From Natronoglycomyces albus (GTDB lineage: Bacteria; Actinomycetota; Actinomycetes; Mycobacteriales; Micromonosporaceae): a stretch of DNA of 64,000 nucleotides. Below are positions 24,906-35,360 of the stretch, piece after piece. The translations under genes and the position numbers were made by a program. The DNA is taken from positions 3,820,257 to 3,884,256 of the forward strand of contig NZ_CP070496.1 of NCBI RefSeq assembly GCF_016925535.1, read 5' to 3'. How positions within the stretch are numbered: position 1 is the first letter of the stretch; each line of letters starts with the position of its first letter. The notes beneath the pieces were generated by a model. It had not been told where the DNA came from. It saw only the letters and a program-made list of their open reading frames with translations, and made no database searches.

Positions 24906-27299
24906 CTACCAAGAGCGTGGACGGTCATCCCAGTCGCGATATCCGTCTCGCTCGTCACGGTGCCCCTCCCGGGGAGGACGAGGCTCGCCTGGATAGCGGC
25001 CCTCGTCACCATTGGCACCGGGTTGCAACCGGGTAGCGTCGTCGGCTGGCGGGCCGTAGCCGCCCGGGCCGCCGGGACCACCAGGGGCCGCCGGGCCATC
25101 GGCCTGTCCATGGCCGTAGGGACCCGCCTCATACGGACTGGGCGGCCCTCCACCGGGCCGGCCGTAACCGCCACGATCGCCATAGCCGGGATCTGGTTGG
25201 CCATAACCGCCGCTGTCGCGCCCGTAGGTGCCACCGCCGTATTCGGCACCACCGGAGGGTCCGCGACCATAGTCGCCGCCAGGTCGACCGTACTCATCGC
25301 CAGCGGGGCGGTGTCCATAGTCGCCGCCGCTGTCGGTTCCGTAGCCGCCACGGCCATAATTGTCCGATTCGGGGGCGCTGGGGCTACCCCACTGGTCGGT
25401 GCTGGCCGGTTGGCTCCACGGGTTGGATGGCTGCGCGGGGCCAGCCCCATAGTCGGTGCCGCGTGGCTCGGAGGGCGCGCCATAGGTGCCATCGCCGAAG
25501 CCGAAGTTACTTCCGCGATCGCCTTGGTCGCCCCCGCGTGTCCCGCCATAGGGATCGGAGCCATAGGTCGAGGGCGGGGCGCTGGGAGAACTCTGCGGGT
25601 ACCCAGACGGGCCGCCATAGTCGGAGCGAGGACCGCCGTAAGGATCGGAGCCGTAGGGCTCGCGGCCTCCACCGGGCGGGGACGGCTCGGAATACGGCGG
25701 GCGCGAAGGCTCGCCATAGGCTCCGCGCTGCCCCTCGGGACGAGACGGCTCGCCGTAAGGCGAAGGCGGGCCGCTGCGCGGCTGGCTGGACGGCGAGGAG
25801 CCGTACCCAGCTGGATCGGAGCCGTAAGGAGCGGGCGGAGCAGGCGGAATACCGCCGGGTGCGCCACCGGAGGTCGGAATGATCTGGGTGGAGTCGTTCT
25901 CGGGCGGGCCACCACGTCCCAGACCGCCCATAGGAACGATCTGCGTGGCGTCGGCACCAGGACCGGGCGAGACGGCACCACTCGGCAAACCACCGTCGGC
26001 CGACGGAATCAGCTGCGTGGCGTCGTCGGGGCCATAGGCGGGGCCGAAGCCACCGCCAGCGGGCTGCGAGCCGTACCGGGCCAGGTCATCGTCTTGCAAG
26101 AGCGGGCCGTCGTGGATCATGGTCGGCTGGTCGGCCCCGGGCGCGGGTCCTGAGTCGTAGACACCCGGCTGGCCGGTTTGCGCGGCCTTGGGCGTGTGAT
26201 CCGGAGGGACGTCCTCGTCGAGGAAGTCTCCGTCTTCGCCCTCGTCATCGTCCTTGCGGCTCTTGACGATCATGATCACGATGGCGGCGATGCCACCGAG
26301 AACAAGCAGAATACCGAGGATGATGATCAGCCACATCATGCCGCTGACGCCGTCGTCGACGACCGCGGCTTCGGTGGTCTCCTCCTCCGTTGGCTCCTCG
26401 GCCGGAGGTTCGTCGTCGTCGCTATCGTCCTCCGGAAGCGACAGGGAGACGGCCTCTACGAAGACCGCACCCGCACCGACCTGGATCGTGCGTTCAAAGT
26501 CCTCAAAGCCATCGGCGGTGACTCTCAGGTCAATTTGGCCAGGGGCGATGTATCGGTCGTCGTTGCCTTCAAATCGATAGGCGCCGTCGCCACCGGTAGT
26601 CGTGTCGTAGGTGGTCCCGGCCGGGTCGCGGATCTCCACGCGCGCCCCGGAGACGGCCTCGCCCTGGTCATCGGAGACCACGCCGGAGATTTCCTGCACG
26701 GTCGGGTCACGGTCAGGACGGTTGCCCCTGATGCTCACGGAGGTGCGGTCGGAGGAGGAGCCTCCCGTAGCGCCGACGTCGAAGTGACCGGATCGAGTAT
26801 CCGCGTCAGTCAGGTCCGAGTCGGGAACCGGGGCGAGAATGAAACGCAATTGAGCGGTGTTGTTGGCCAGGTCGTCCATGTCGTTGCAGCGCGCTTTACC
26901 GTTCCCACGGTCTTCGCAATCGCCGTCGACGCGGATATCAACCCACTCGCTGACCCCAGAGAGCACGCCCTGAATATCGACTTTGGTGGGTCGGGGCGAA
27001 TTGCGCACCTGGACCATGACGCCGATTTCAGCGGGGGCTCCACCCACCTCTAGGCTCGGGTCGTGCCCGTGGACGATCTGGACGGTGACTTCGGGGTTGG
27101 CCAAGGCAGCCTGGGGGACCACGACTGCACCGATCGCGGCACCCAGTACCATGCTGATCATTGCCAGCCATGCGGTGAGCATGCGTGAGGTGGCAAAACT
27201 CCAGGCGCGCGGAAGGGCACGTACACGGCGCGAAGGCCGGGGTGCGAGTGGCCCGGACGGGACGACTCGGGACGTGCTCCGGTCCTCTGGTGCGGTCAT
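24906..27299 (-). CDS. Membrane-anchored protein with Ig-like ectodomain and Tyr/Gly/Pro-rich cytoplasmic tail
   Basis: This 797-residue protein has a basic N-terminus and signal segment (about 40-68). An ectodomain follows (70-290), ending in a carboxypeptidase-regulatory-like beta-sandwich (ISGVVSDDQGEAVSGARVEIRD). Next come an acidic Glu/Asp/Thr stretch, a membrane helix at about 321-346 (MMWLIIILGILLVLGGIAAI), and a 450-residue cytoplasmic tail rich in Gly, Tyr, Pro and Ser. The tail contains a repeated motif: DDATQLIP (425-432), ADATQIVP (449-456), NDSTQIIP (468-475) and a degenerate DDATRLQP near the end. The frame is open from 27326, but AGGAGGAG directly before the ATG at 27299 fixes the start. 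Role unknown; the motif resembles FHA-binding phosphothreonine sites. Confidence 0.75.
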   Translation of the reverse strand: MTAPEDRSTSRVVPSGPLAPRPSRRVRALPRAWSFATSRMLTAWLAMISMVLGAAIGAVVVPQAALANPEVTVQIVHGHDPSLEVGGAPAEIGVMVQVRNSPRPTKVDIQGVLSGVSEWVDIRVDGDCEDRGNGKARCNDMDDLANNTAQLRFILAPVPDSDLTDADTRSGHFDVGATGGSSSDRTSVSIRGNRPDRDPTVQEISGVVSDDQGEAVSGARVEIRDPAGTTYDTTTGGDGAYRFEGNDDRYIAPGQIDLRVTADGFEDFERTIQVGAGAVFVEAVSLSLPEDDSDDDEPPAEEPTEEETTEAAVVDDGVSGMMWLIIILGILLVLGGIAAIVIMIVKSRKDDDEGEDGDFLDEDVPPDHTPKAAQTGQPGVYDSGPAPGADQPTMIHDGPLLQDDDLARYGSQPAGGGFGPAYGPDDATQLIPSADGGLPSGAVSPGPGADATQIVPMGGLGRGGPPENDSTQIIPTSGGAPGGIPPAPPAPYGSDPAGYGSSPSSQPRSGPPSPYGEPSRPEGQRGAYGEPSRPPYSEPSPPGGGREPYGSDPYGGPRSDYGGPSGYPQSSPSAPPSTYGSDPYGGTRGGDQGDRGSNFGFGDGTYGAPSEPRGTDYGAGPAQPSNPWSQPASTDQWGSPSAPESDNYGRGGYGTDSGGDYGHRPAGDEYGRPGGDYGRGPSGGAEYGGGTYGRDSGGYGQPDPGYGDRGGYGRPGGGPPSPYEAGPYGHGQADGPAAPGGPGGPGGYGPPADDATRLQPGANGDEGRYPGEPRPPREGHRDERDGYRDWDDRPRSW

Positions 27300-27455
27300 G
27301 ACTCCTCCTGGGCACAACTCACCCATGGTTGGGTATCGTCGTGGGTCACTATGCCTGGTAACAAATCGGTATCAATACGCAGGGGTCTTCAATATCGCCC
27401 GCAACCATCGAAAAATGCCTGCTTTATAGGTATTTAGAAGTTTATAGAGGCGGAC

Positions 27456-27797
27456 ATGGATGCCATTTCACAGGTTATAGCGGCTATAGATCACTCTCAA
27501 GAGCCAGCCCGAGACGTCCAAAAGGCGGCGGTCCGAACGCTGTTGGAACGCTTGGCCACCTCCGTTCCGGGCAACTCGGTCGAGGTGCGGGTACCTCCGT
27601 TCGGAGCCGTCCAGTGCGTTGCCGGGCCGCGGCATCGGCGTGGAACTCCGGCCAATGTCGTCGAAAGCGATCCGGTCACGTTCTTGCACGTAGCCCTAGG
27701 CCGAATGACATTCGCCGAAGCGGTGGCCTCCGGCAAGATCACAGCCTCGGGAGCCCGCTCGGACTTGAGCGAACACTTTCCGCTACTTGAATCGTGA
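27456..27797 (+). CDS. Bacterial SCP-orthologue domain protein
   Basis: A 113-residue protein of the small sterol-carrier-like family found beside purF in many actinobacteria. Landmarks are the opening helix AAVRTLLERLATSVPGNSVEVRVPPFGAVQCVAGPRHRRGTPANVVE, then DPVTFLHVALGRMTFAEAVASGKITASGARSDLSEHFPL, the SCP2 C-terminal pattern. The ligand is unknown. It diverges from the membrane-protein gene, with GAGGCGG before the ATG. Confidence 0.85.
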   Translation: MDAISQVIAAIDHSQEPARDVQKAAVRTLLERLATSVPGNSVEVRVPPFGAVQCVAGPRHRRGTPANVVESDPVTFLHVALGRMTFAEAVASGKITASGARSDLSEHFPLLES

Positions 27798-27820
27798 GGC
27801 CAGTTCTAGGATAAGACCGG

Positions 27821-28795
27821 TCACAGCGTTCGCGGGTCAGCCGTCAGCGTGTCGCGTGCGACCTCTGACACCTGCTCGATGATGGCGATCGCGTCCTCGA
27901 ACTCATCGAACCCCGTGGTGAGCACCGCGATCGACGTGGGTTCTTGGTCGGCCAGGCTCATCATGCCAATGGAGTTGACCACCCAGCGGTTGCCGATATT
28001 ACTGCGGATGTCCCATCCGTTCTTCATCCACACCGATTCGGCCTCCTGCGCCCCTGCGGAAATGCCCCACTCCTGGTCATCGGCGAGATTGCCCAACAAC
28101 TGGCGCGCCAAAGCGGCCTTGCTGTGACTCATGTGCTCATCGGGAGTGAGGAGAACCTCCAACATTCGCAGTTGGTCGGACGCGGTGGTCTGCGTGGTGC
28201 CCCACACGGTGCCGCGCTCGGTGTTCTCCAGGCCGTATCTCTCGTGAGCGGCCTCCAGCGCCGGATGACCGTCCATGAAATGGAAAAGCAGTTCATCGGT
28301 CGAGTCATTGTCCGAGGAGGCGATCATGTCCTCGGCTAGGCCCATTTGGTAGGCGGGAATCTCCTCGACGGTGTCGTAACTGTCCAGGAACATCGCCAAG
28401 ACCTCGACCTTGATAATGCTGGCCGTGTCGTGCTGCGTGTCGTCGTTAAAGGTCAAAATGGTGCCACCGTGCTGGATGGCCAACGACAGTTCGGCGGTGT
28501 CGGGAACGCTGGCAGATTCGAGGATCGCCTCAATGCGCTGTTCAAGGGCGTCTTGGCGGATTGCCGCGATCTGGGCGGCTATCGCGTTGGGGTCGGGCGC
28601 GTAGGTGGAGTCTCGAAGCTTTTCGGGGTCGCCCTGGGAACCGCTGAGGCGGTTGGGGTCATAGACATTGCCGCCCTTTTCCGACGAACTGGGCCACACG
28701 GTGATGATGAGGACCATCGCAACGAGCAGCACTACGAGACCGGTCCCCAAGATCGACCAGTAGCGAATGGGTGGCGGGGTAACTCGTGAGTTCAT
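27821..28795 (-). CDS. Membrane-anchored serine hydrolase of the class A beta-lactamase fold
   Basis: A 324-residue protein with one N-terminal membrane anchor (YWSILGTGLVVLLVAMVLIITVW) and an extracytoplasmic beta-lactamase-like domain. The S-x-x-K motif is Ser126-Ile-Ile-Lys129, S-D-N is at 161-163, and a K-x-G equivalent, Lys258-Asn-Gly260, lies in WMKNGW. The deacylating Glu of the omega loop is not obvious, so it may be a slow esterase or a PBP-like enzyme rather than an antibiotic-resistance enzyme. It converges on the SCP-like gene and is followed upstream by the long gene-free region. Confidence 0.75.
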   Translation of the reverse strand: MNSRVTPPPIRYWSILGTGLVVLLVAMVLIITVWPSSSEKGGNVYDPNRLSGSQGDPEKLRDSTYAPDPNAIAAQIAAIRQDALEQRIEAILESASVPDTAELSLAIQHGGTILTFNDDTQHDTASIIKVEVLAMFLDSYDTVEEIPAYQMGLAEDMIASSDNDSTDELLFHFMDGHPALEAAHERYGLENTERGTVWGTTQTTASDQLRMLEVLLTPDEHMSHSKAALARQLLGNLADDQEWGISAGAQEAESVWMKNGWDIRSNIGNRWVVNSIGMMSLADQEPTSIAVLTTGFDEFEDAIAIIEQVSEVARDTLTADPRTL

Positions 28796-28850
28796 GTGAC
28801 CAAGCGTTTTCGGGTGGGTGGAACATCGGTGGGGCCGGGCAAGGGGTACT

Positions 28851-28958
28851 GAAGCTTGAGCAAAAAGCTCCTTGGCGGTCTCGTCGGCTGGTCTACCGGA
28901 GGTAGACGTCGCCGTGGAGGACCACGAGATTTCACGTGCGCTTTAAGGCGGGTGCCTC
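28851..28958. repeat. MITE-like intergenic repeat, diverged copy
   Basis: The left end GAAGCTTGAGCAAAAAGC and the interior GGCGGTCTCGTCGGCT match the other copies. The core GTCTACC-GGA-GGTAGAC (28891-28907) replaces the usual GTTTAC/GTAAAC palindrome with paired changes that keep the inverted repeat. The right end (around GTGCGCTTTAAGGCGGG) is degenerate. Confidence 0.65.
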
Positions 28959-29127
28959 GGTGGGAGGGCCTGACTTCAGCTCGTCGGGGTACCGAGAGGA
29001 CTCTTCAGTAACAGGGTTCCCAGGGTGCTCGAACTACGCCCTGACCATGAGGTTTGATCGGATTTAAAGTAACCCATTCACGAGGGATTGGCAACGTGGC
29101 GACCGCACCCCAAGATCAGTGATGATT

Positions 29128-29140
29128 CACTCACTGAGTG
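29128..29140. promoter_or_regulatory. TetR-like operator palindrome without a visible target gene
   Basis: CACTCA-C-TGAGTG is a perfect 6-bp inverted repeat, of the kind bound by TetR-family repressors, followed two bases later by TATCTT, a possible -10 element. No gene follows on the + strand. Confidence 0.35.
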
Positions 29141-29338
29141 CTATCTTTGCAGTTCAGCGTGGATATTGACATGCGCTCACTCAAAGTTACCGACGAGTAA
29201 TAAAGGGTGGTGGGGTGACTGATTCAATCCTCCACCTCAAAAGTCTGCCCTGCTAGCGACCGAGTTGGGGTATGGAAAGCGGTTTGTTCGCCCTCGCGTC
29301 CTAAGGCGGGCCCATGATCAATTTGTTGCAATCCGCAA

Positions 29339-29365
29339 GCGTTGCCGCAACCTCTGCGGCAACGC
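29339..29365. repeat. Perfect 11-bp stem-loop
   Basis: GCGTTGCCGCA (29339-29349) and TGCGGCAACGC (29355-29365) around ACCTC. No gene ends nearby and no T-run follows. Confidence 0.6.
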
Positions 29366-29399
29366 CCCAGCGGTGTTAGCGTCGCTGGAGAAGGAAAAG

Positions 29400-29477
29400 C
29401 CGTGAGGCGTCGGATCAGCCAACTGAGTGGGACCTGGGGAGGAATGACCATTCAGGAGCTGGACCGACGCCTCACGG
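29400..29477. repeat. Perfect 14-bp inverted repeat, 50-base spacer
   Basis: CCGTGAGGCGTCGG (29400-29413) and CCGACGCCTCACGG (29464-29477). The long perfect arms and the 50-base loop could be a stem of a structured RNA or the ends of a small element. Confidence 0.6.
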
Positions 29478-29714
29478 GGCTTAGATCCACGCGTATTGCA
29501 ACGTTCGTCAAACGCCCCACAACGGGGCTGTAGTACAAGGCCGTCCGAGCCACCGGCGCCGAACGGCTGCGACCCAAGCGGGCCCACAAACCCACCCATG
29601 CTCCGGTAACACCCGCGCCAGCGAATCTCTCCGCCCGGCGCAGTACCGCGCGCCACTGCCCAGACCGCCCGCCAACGGTTGACTGCGCCTCACATAACTG
29701 CAAGCGGATGTGAA

Positions 29715-29776
29715 GTGTCGGTCAGTTACCGCTCGCGGGTAGCTGCCACCGGGGGAACACGGCAACTGACCGACAC
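29715..29776. repeat. Perfect 13-bp inverted repeat, 36-base spacer
   Basis: GTGTCGGTCAGTT (29715-29727) and AACTGACCGACAC (29764-29776). The spacer itself contains a smaller palindrome (ACCGC/GCGGGT type). Confidence 0.6.
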
Positions 29777-29993
29777 GTGGTCACATACGTTTCATATGGT
29801 CACAGGCTCACAGGCCCGATCTTTTCGATGGCGCCAAGCGCCTCCGCGCCACTGTCTGGGAGTGCGGGCCGCCGGGCCCGCCGCATCCACGGCCTACCGG
29901 CCATCGCCGCCACGACCCCGCTCTCAGACAACGGTCTTCGCGACCTTGCCCTCGCGACCCTGCCCTGACGACACTGTCCTGATGACCCTGCCC

Positions 29994-30971
29994 TCAAGCT
30001 GCCGTAGCGCGCTGCGCCATCATCGTCCGCAAAGCCGCCGCACCGACGCCCACCAGACACACAATCGCCAACAACGCCAGCAAGCCGCTGGCCCCGTCCT
30101 TCAGCTGCTCCCTGTCAACGGCCTGCACCTCACCGGCAGTCGCGATACCGTCCGACTCGTCCTCAGTCGAATCACGATCGACCGGAGGGAACGGAAGAGA
30201 CGACTCATCGGAATCCCCTACGTCGCTATCGGCATCGTCCGCCGCCTCAACCTCACCACCGGGAGTACCAGCCGGACCGCCCTGCGGGTGACCGCTCTCG
30301 CCACTGGGGACGCCGCCACCCGAAGACTCGGTCGAGGCCCCCTCATCGGAGTCCTCGCGCTGCGTGGAAGGCAAGTCATGCGAACTGGCCTGCGGAGCAG
30401 TCGAGCCCGACGAAGAACTTCCCGAACCAGAGGAAGACGAATCCGACGAAGAGTCATCGTGGCTGACCGTCACCATCGCCGTGTCATATTTAGGCAAGAT
30501 CAGCCCGCACTGTGGCACCATCGCCACCTCCGCCGACTGGTTCATGGTGAACGTCATCGTCGCGTTGCGGTCAATGTCGTGCGAACTGTTACCCACCAAC
30601 AAATCCGCCGCCCGGCCAGTGTCATTGGTGAAGCTGACCACCGTGCCCGCGGGGACCGACAAGTCATCGACATTCGGCGACGAGTTGGGCCCAATCGTGC
30701 TCAGCAGCCCACACGAACCGCTGAAGATGATCTCAGAACCACCGCTTTCCGGGGTGCTGTCAGCCATGGCAAAGCTCATGCCAGCGGCACCGCCCATCGC
30801 CACCAACGACGCCGTGAACCCAGCGGCCAAGCGCGTACGGCGACGATGCTTACGCCGCATCTCCATACGAGCCCCAGGCGACAAACGCCCGTCGCCAACT
30901 GGATAGGGCAAAGGTGGGCGGGACTGACTCCGCGCTGCCTCATGTGGCGTGGTGCGGTGTTTACCCGACAT
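29994..30971 (-). CDS. Secreted or surface protein with Ser/Gly-rich stalk and C-terminal membrane anchor
   Basis: A 325-residue protein. A basic N-terminal cytoplasmic stretch (RRKHRRRTRL) precedes a signal helix (AAGFTASLVAMGGAAGMSFAMA). A small beta-rich domain follows, with two Cys (SGSCGLLSTIGP, VPQCGLILPKYD) and a cupredoxin-like rhythm (VPAGTVVSFTNDTGRAADLLV). Then comes a long Ser/Gly/Asp stalk and a final helix (GLLALLAIVCLVGVGAAAL). Similar layouts are seen in actinomycete wall-spanning proteins of unknown role; copper binding is only a possibility. The frame opens at 31019, but GGGAGG six bases before the ATG at 30971 sets the start. Confidence 0.65.
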   Translation of the reverse strand: MSGKHRTTPHEAARSQSRPPLPYPVGDGRLSPGARMEMRRKHRRRTRLAAGFTASLVAMGGAAGMSFAMADSTPESGGSEIIFSGSCGLLSTIGPNSSPNVDDLSVPAGTVVSFTNDTGRAADLLVGNSSHDIDRNATMTFTMNQSAEVAMVPQCGLILPKYDTAMVTVSHDDSSSDSSSSGSGSSSSGSTAPQASSHDLPSTQREDSDEGASTESSGGGVPSGESGHPQGGPAGTPGGEVEAADDADSDVGDSDESSLPFPPVDRDSTEDESDGIATAGEVQAVDREQLKDGASGLLALLAIVCLVGVGAAALRTMMAQRATAA

Positions 30972-31489
30972 AGCCTGCCTCCCGGATGAAACCGTCAGGG
31001 GAACCAAGAGTCGCCGCACCGTAGCGGCCGCCCAGCAGACCTCACCGTTCAGACGCGCAAACGCAGATCAGTAAAAGGCCACATCGAGACAGACAATGCC
31101 GCGACGCACAAAGTCGCGACCGCGTCGTCTCGACAAAAGGACAGCAAACGCGAAGAGCTAGGCCACTCCCGATGGAGCAAGCCCCTCCAACTGTGAAAAC
31201 AGCCCTCAGCGGCGTCAACCTCAGCCAAACCCGACAGGATTCAAGAGTTGATAATGGTATTACTCGTTCAAAGCGAAGCCGCATGAATGAATACGGCTGT
31301 CGAAACTGAATAACGAGACAGGCAGGAGTAAGTTACGCCCTATAGTTTCAGACTTAGGCACAAAACACCTTCGACATTCCCATCGGCTCGTCTACCTCCG
31401 GAAAAAGCGTCACCCCCACGACCAACAATCCGCGAGACCGCCTCAATCTGGAACACCCTTCCGCTTAGACGCGAAACCAAAAGTAGGAT
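30972..31489. other. Divergent intergenic region
   Basis: About 520 bases between two divergent envelope genes. The AT-rich part (about 31240-31370) presumably holds both promoters. I see no clear hairpin or repeat copy. Confidence 0.4.
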
Positions 31490-33496
31490 GTGGCTCAGTC
31501 CACCATCTTCGACGCAGCAGTGAGACCGACAATGCCCACGACAGGCAACACCACCCCCGACCACCCCGACCACACCACAGCGCCACCCACTGACGAAAAC
31601 CACGATCAGGCCGACCACGACGCCACCCTCGAAGCCGAAACCACCCGCGTCAAAGAGGAAAACGACTCCAACCAGGCGGACAAACCCGAGGCCGACCTGT
31701 CCGAAGACCACCGCTGGGAAAAATTCGCCGCCGGAGAAACCCTGCGCCCCGAAGCGCCGCCCCACCCCATCATGCGCGTACTCAAGCGCATCCGAGTGGG
31801 CCTGACCCACGAATGGACCCTCGCCGCCGCAGCCAGCGCCGTCCTCGCCGTGGCCATGACCTGGCCACTGGCCACCGAGGCAACCCGTGTCATCCCCCAC
31901 GACCTAGGCGACCCGCTGTTGCTGACCGCCATGCTCGCCTGGCTGGGACACGTCGGCCAACAAGCGCTAGGCGGCACCTACCTCAACCTGTGGGACTCCG
32001 GGGCCTTCTGGCCCGCCACGGACTCCCACCTCTTCACCGACACTCTGCTCGGATACGCCCCCGCCGCGCTGGCCATCACCGACTACTCCTCGGCGCTGCT
32101 GGTCTACAACCTGCTCTACATGGGCACGTTCGCACTCGCGTTCTTCGGCTGCTACGTCCTGCTGCGGCAACTCGGGGCGCGCGTGGCCGGGTCGGTCATC
32201 GGGGCGGCCGCGTTCGCCTACGCGCCGTGGAAACTCGCCCAAGCCGGGCATTTGCAGGTCCTGTCGGTGGGTGGGATCGCGCTGGCGCTGGCGATGCTGG
32301 CCCGTGGTCACGGATGGTCGCTGCGAGAGGGGTTCAAGCCCGAACGAGTCAAGCCAGGGTGGATCTTGGGCGGCTGGCTCGTGGCGCTGTGGCAGGTCTC
32401 CATCGGGATGGGAATGGGGATTCCGTTCCTGTACTTGCTGTTGGCCATCGCGGTGGTCGCCGGGCTGTTCATACTCGGCAAGCGCCTGCGGCTGGGCTGG
32501 TGGGCGGTCGCGGCCAATGGGCTGGGTGGGATGGTCTTCAGCCTGGGCACGCTGTGGATGGGTGACCAGCATTTGGCGGTCGCCCGGGCCTATCCGGAGT
32601 CCAGCCGCGGCCTGGACTACATCGAGCAGTTCAGCCCGACCTGGACCAGCTTCATCATCGCGCCCGAAGAGTCGCGTCTGTGGGGCGAGGCGCATGCTAG
32701 CGCCCGGGAAGGGCTCACCTGGGCCCCCGAACAGACGCTGCTGGTCGGATTCACGGTACTCGCGTTGGCCATCGCGGGGCTGGTGTGGTCGTGTTGGACT
32801 CCCCGGCAGCGGCTTTTCCTAGCCTTGGGACTGTTGGTGACGTTGAGCTTGGCGATGGGGCCCAACTTCTTGGACAATGGGGCGTGGGCCTATGGCCTGC
32901 TCTATGAGTACCTGCCGGGCTTTGAGGCGATCCGTACCCCAGGTCGACTGGTCTTGTATATGAGCTTGATCCTGGCGGTGTTGGCGGCGGGGACGATCAC
33001 TAACTTGGCCGATCGCGCCGATGCCCTCGCGCATGAGAACCGGTTTGACAAGCGGCTGAGGGTGCGAGCTCCCCGGCGTCTGCACTTGCTGTTCTTGCTG
33101 CCGTTGCCACTGATCTTGGCCGAAGGGTTGACCGCCGCGGAGAATTACGAGCCGCCGCGTGCGCCGGTGGCGTTCTCTGAGTTGGAGGGGCCGGTGATGG
33201 TGCTGCCATCGGACGGCCGGGACACTGTGGTGCAGTTTTGGGGCATTGATGGGTTTGGCGACCTGGTCAACGGGGTTGCGGCGTTCACGCCGGAGGCGCA
33301 GGCGCGCATGCGGGCCGATTCCTATGACTTCCCGCAACCTGATTCGATCGCGGCGTTGCGCGAGGCGGGCGTAAAGACCGTGGTCGTGGTGGTCGATTGG
33401 GTGCCCCATAGTGATTGGGACCCGATGTTCTTGGACGAAGACCCGTGGGATGTTGAAGTCGAGCGCACCGATGGCGTCATCATCTACCACTTGTGA
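31490..33496 (+). CDS. Large polytopic membrane protein, GT-C glycosyltransferase-like
   Basis: A 668-residue protein. The first 90 or so residues are hydrophilic and acidic. Then come about ten or eleven membrane helices (WTLAAAASAVLAVAMTWPLA, ALAFFGCYVLLRQLG, FLYLLLAIAVVAGLFILG and others) and a 120-residue C-terminal extracytoplasmic domain. The loop after the first helix (RVIPHDLGDPLLLTAML) has an acidic Asp motif like the catalytic loop of GT-C enzymes. Polyprenyl-phosphate-sugar transferases of the cell envelope have this plan, but I cannot name the substrate. Start uncertain: GTG at 31490, GTG at 31520 or ATG at 31532 are all possible. It ends at a strong hairpin. Confidence 0.7.
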   Translation: MAQSTIFDAAVRPTMPTTGNTTPDHPDHTTAPPTDENHDQADHDATLEAETTRVKEENDSNQADKPEADLSEDHRWEKFAAGETLRPEAPPHPIMRVLKRIRVGLTHEWTLAAAASAVLAVAMTWPLATEATRVIPHDLGDPLLLTAMLAWLGHVGQQALGGTYLNLWDSGAFWPATDSHLFTDTLLGYAPAALAITDYSSALLVYNLLYMGTFALAFFGCYVLLRQLGARVAGSVIGAAAFAYAPWKLAQAGHLQVLSVGGIALALAMLARGHGWSLREGFKPERVKPGWILGGWLVALWQVSIGMGMGIPFLYLLLAIAVVAGLFILGKRLRLGWWAVAANGLGGMVFSLGTLWMGDQHLAVARAYPESSRGLDYIEQFSPTWTSFIIAPEESRLWGEAHASAREGLTWAPEQTLLVGFTVLALAIAGLVWSCWTPRQRLFLALGLLVTLSLAMGPNFLDNGAWAYGLLYEYLPGFEAIRTPGRLVLYMSLILAVLAAGTITNLADRADALAHENRFDKRLRVRAPRRLHLLFLLPLPLILAEGLTAAENYEPPRAPVAFSELEGPVMVLPSDGRDTVVQFWGIDGFGDLVNGVAAFTPEAQARMRADSYDFPQPDSIAALREAGVKTVVVVVDWVPHSDWDPMFLDEDPWDVEVERTDGVIIYHL

Positions 33497-33509
33497 GCTG
33501 CCAAGACGA

Positions 33510-33545
33510 ACAATCGCGCCTGCTCGAGAGAGCGGGCGCGATTGT
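33510..33545 (+). terminator. Terminator after the polytopic membrane protein gene
   Basis: CAATCGCGCCTGCTC (33511-33525) pairs with GAGCGGGCGCGATTG (33530-33544) around GAGA with one T/G mismatch, plus an outer A-T pair. It lies 14 bases past the stop codon. Confidence 0.8.
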
Positions 33546-33550
33546 CGCAC

Positions 33551-33651
33551 AGGCATATGCGGAAGGCATTTTCGGCGTTCTCGTCGGCTCGTTTAGGAGC
33601 GTAGAAGTCGCTTGCTGTGGCCTTGAATCCGCACTTTTGCATAAGCCTCAC
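33551..33651. repeat. MITE-like intergenic repeat, full-length copy
   Basis: Ends AGGCATATGCGGAAGGCATT (left) and GCACTTTTGCATAAGCCTCAC (right, 33631-33651) are imperfect inverted repeats. The interior GGCGTTCTCGTCGGCTCG is shared with other copies. It sits between the membrane-protein terminator and the fumarase gene, 101 bases in all. Confidence 0.75.
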
Positions 33652-33704
33652 TTTGTGCAATGGTGAGGCTTTCGGTCGTAAGCGGGGACGCTTCCGGGTG
33701 GCCC

Positions 33705-35360
<1,656 letters not shown>

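Larger units (their letters stand above)
28796..29993. other. 1.2-kb gene-free region with inverted repeats
   Basis: No frame on either strand has convincing coding character. Contents in order: a MITE-like repeat copy (28851-28958), a TetR-like operator palindrome (29128-29140), and three long perfect inverted repeats (29339-29365, 29400-29477, 29715-29776). It could encode structured RNA or be the remains of a lost gene. Confidence 0.55.

Noticed and set aside
24906-26100. Repetitive DNA that could be mistaken for a tandem repeat or CRISPR-like array
   Set aside because: The repetition is codons for the Tyr/Gly/Pro-rich tail; there are no uniform repeats with unique spacers.
27821-28795. 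Calling the serine hydrolase an antibiotic-resistance beta-lactamase
   Set aside because: The S-x-x-K and SDN motifs are present, but the general-base Glu of the omega loop is not evident and the last motif is K-N-G; resistance cannot be claimed from this.
29224-29451. A 75-residue minus-strand frame in the gene-free region
   Set aside because: It runs through two perfect inverted repeats and has a composition unlike local proteins.
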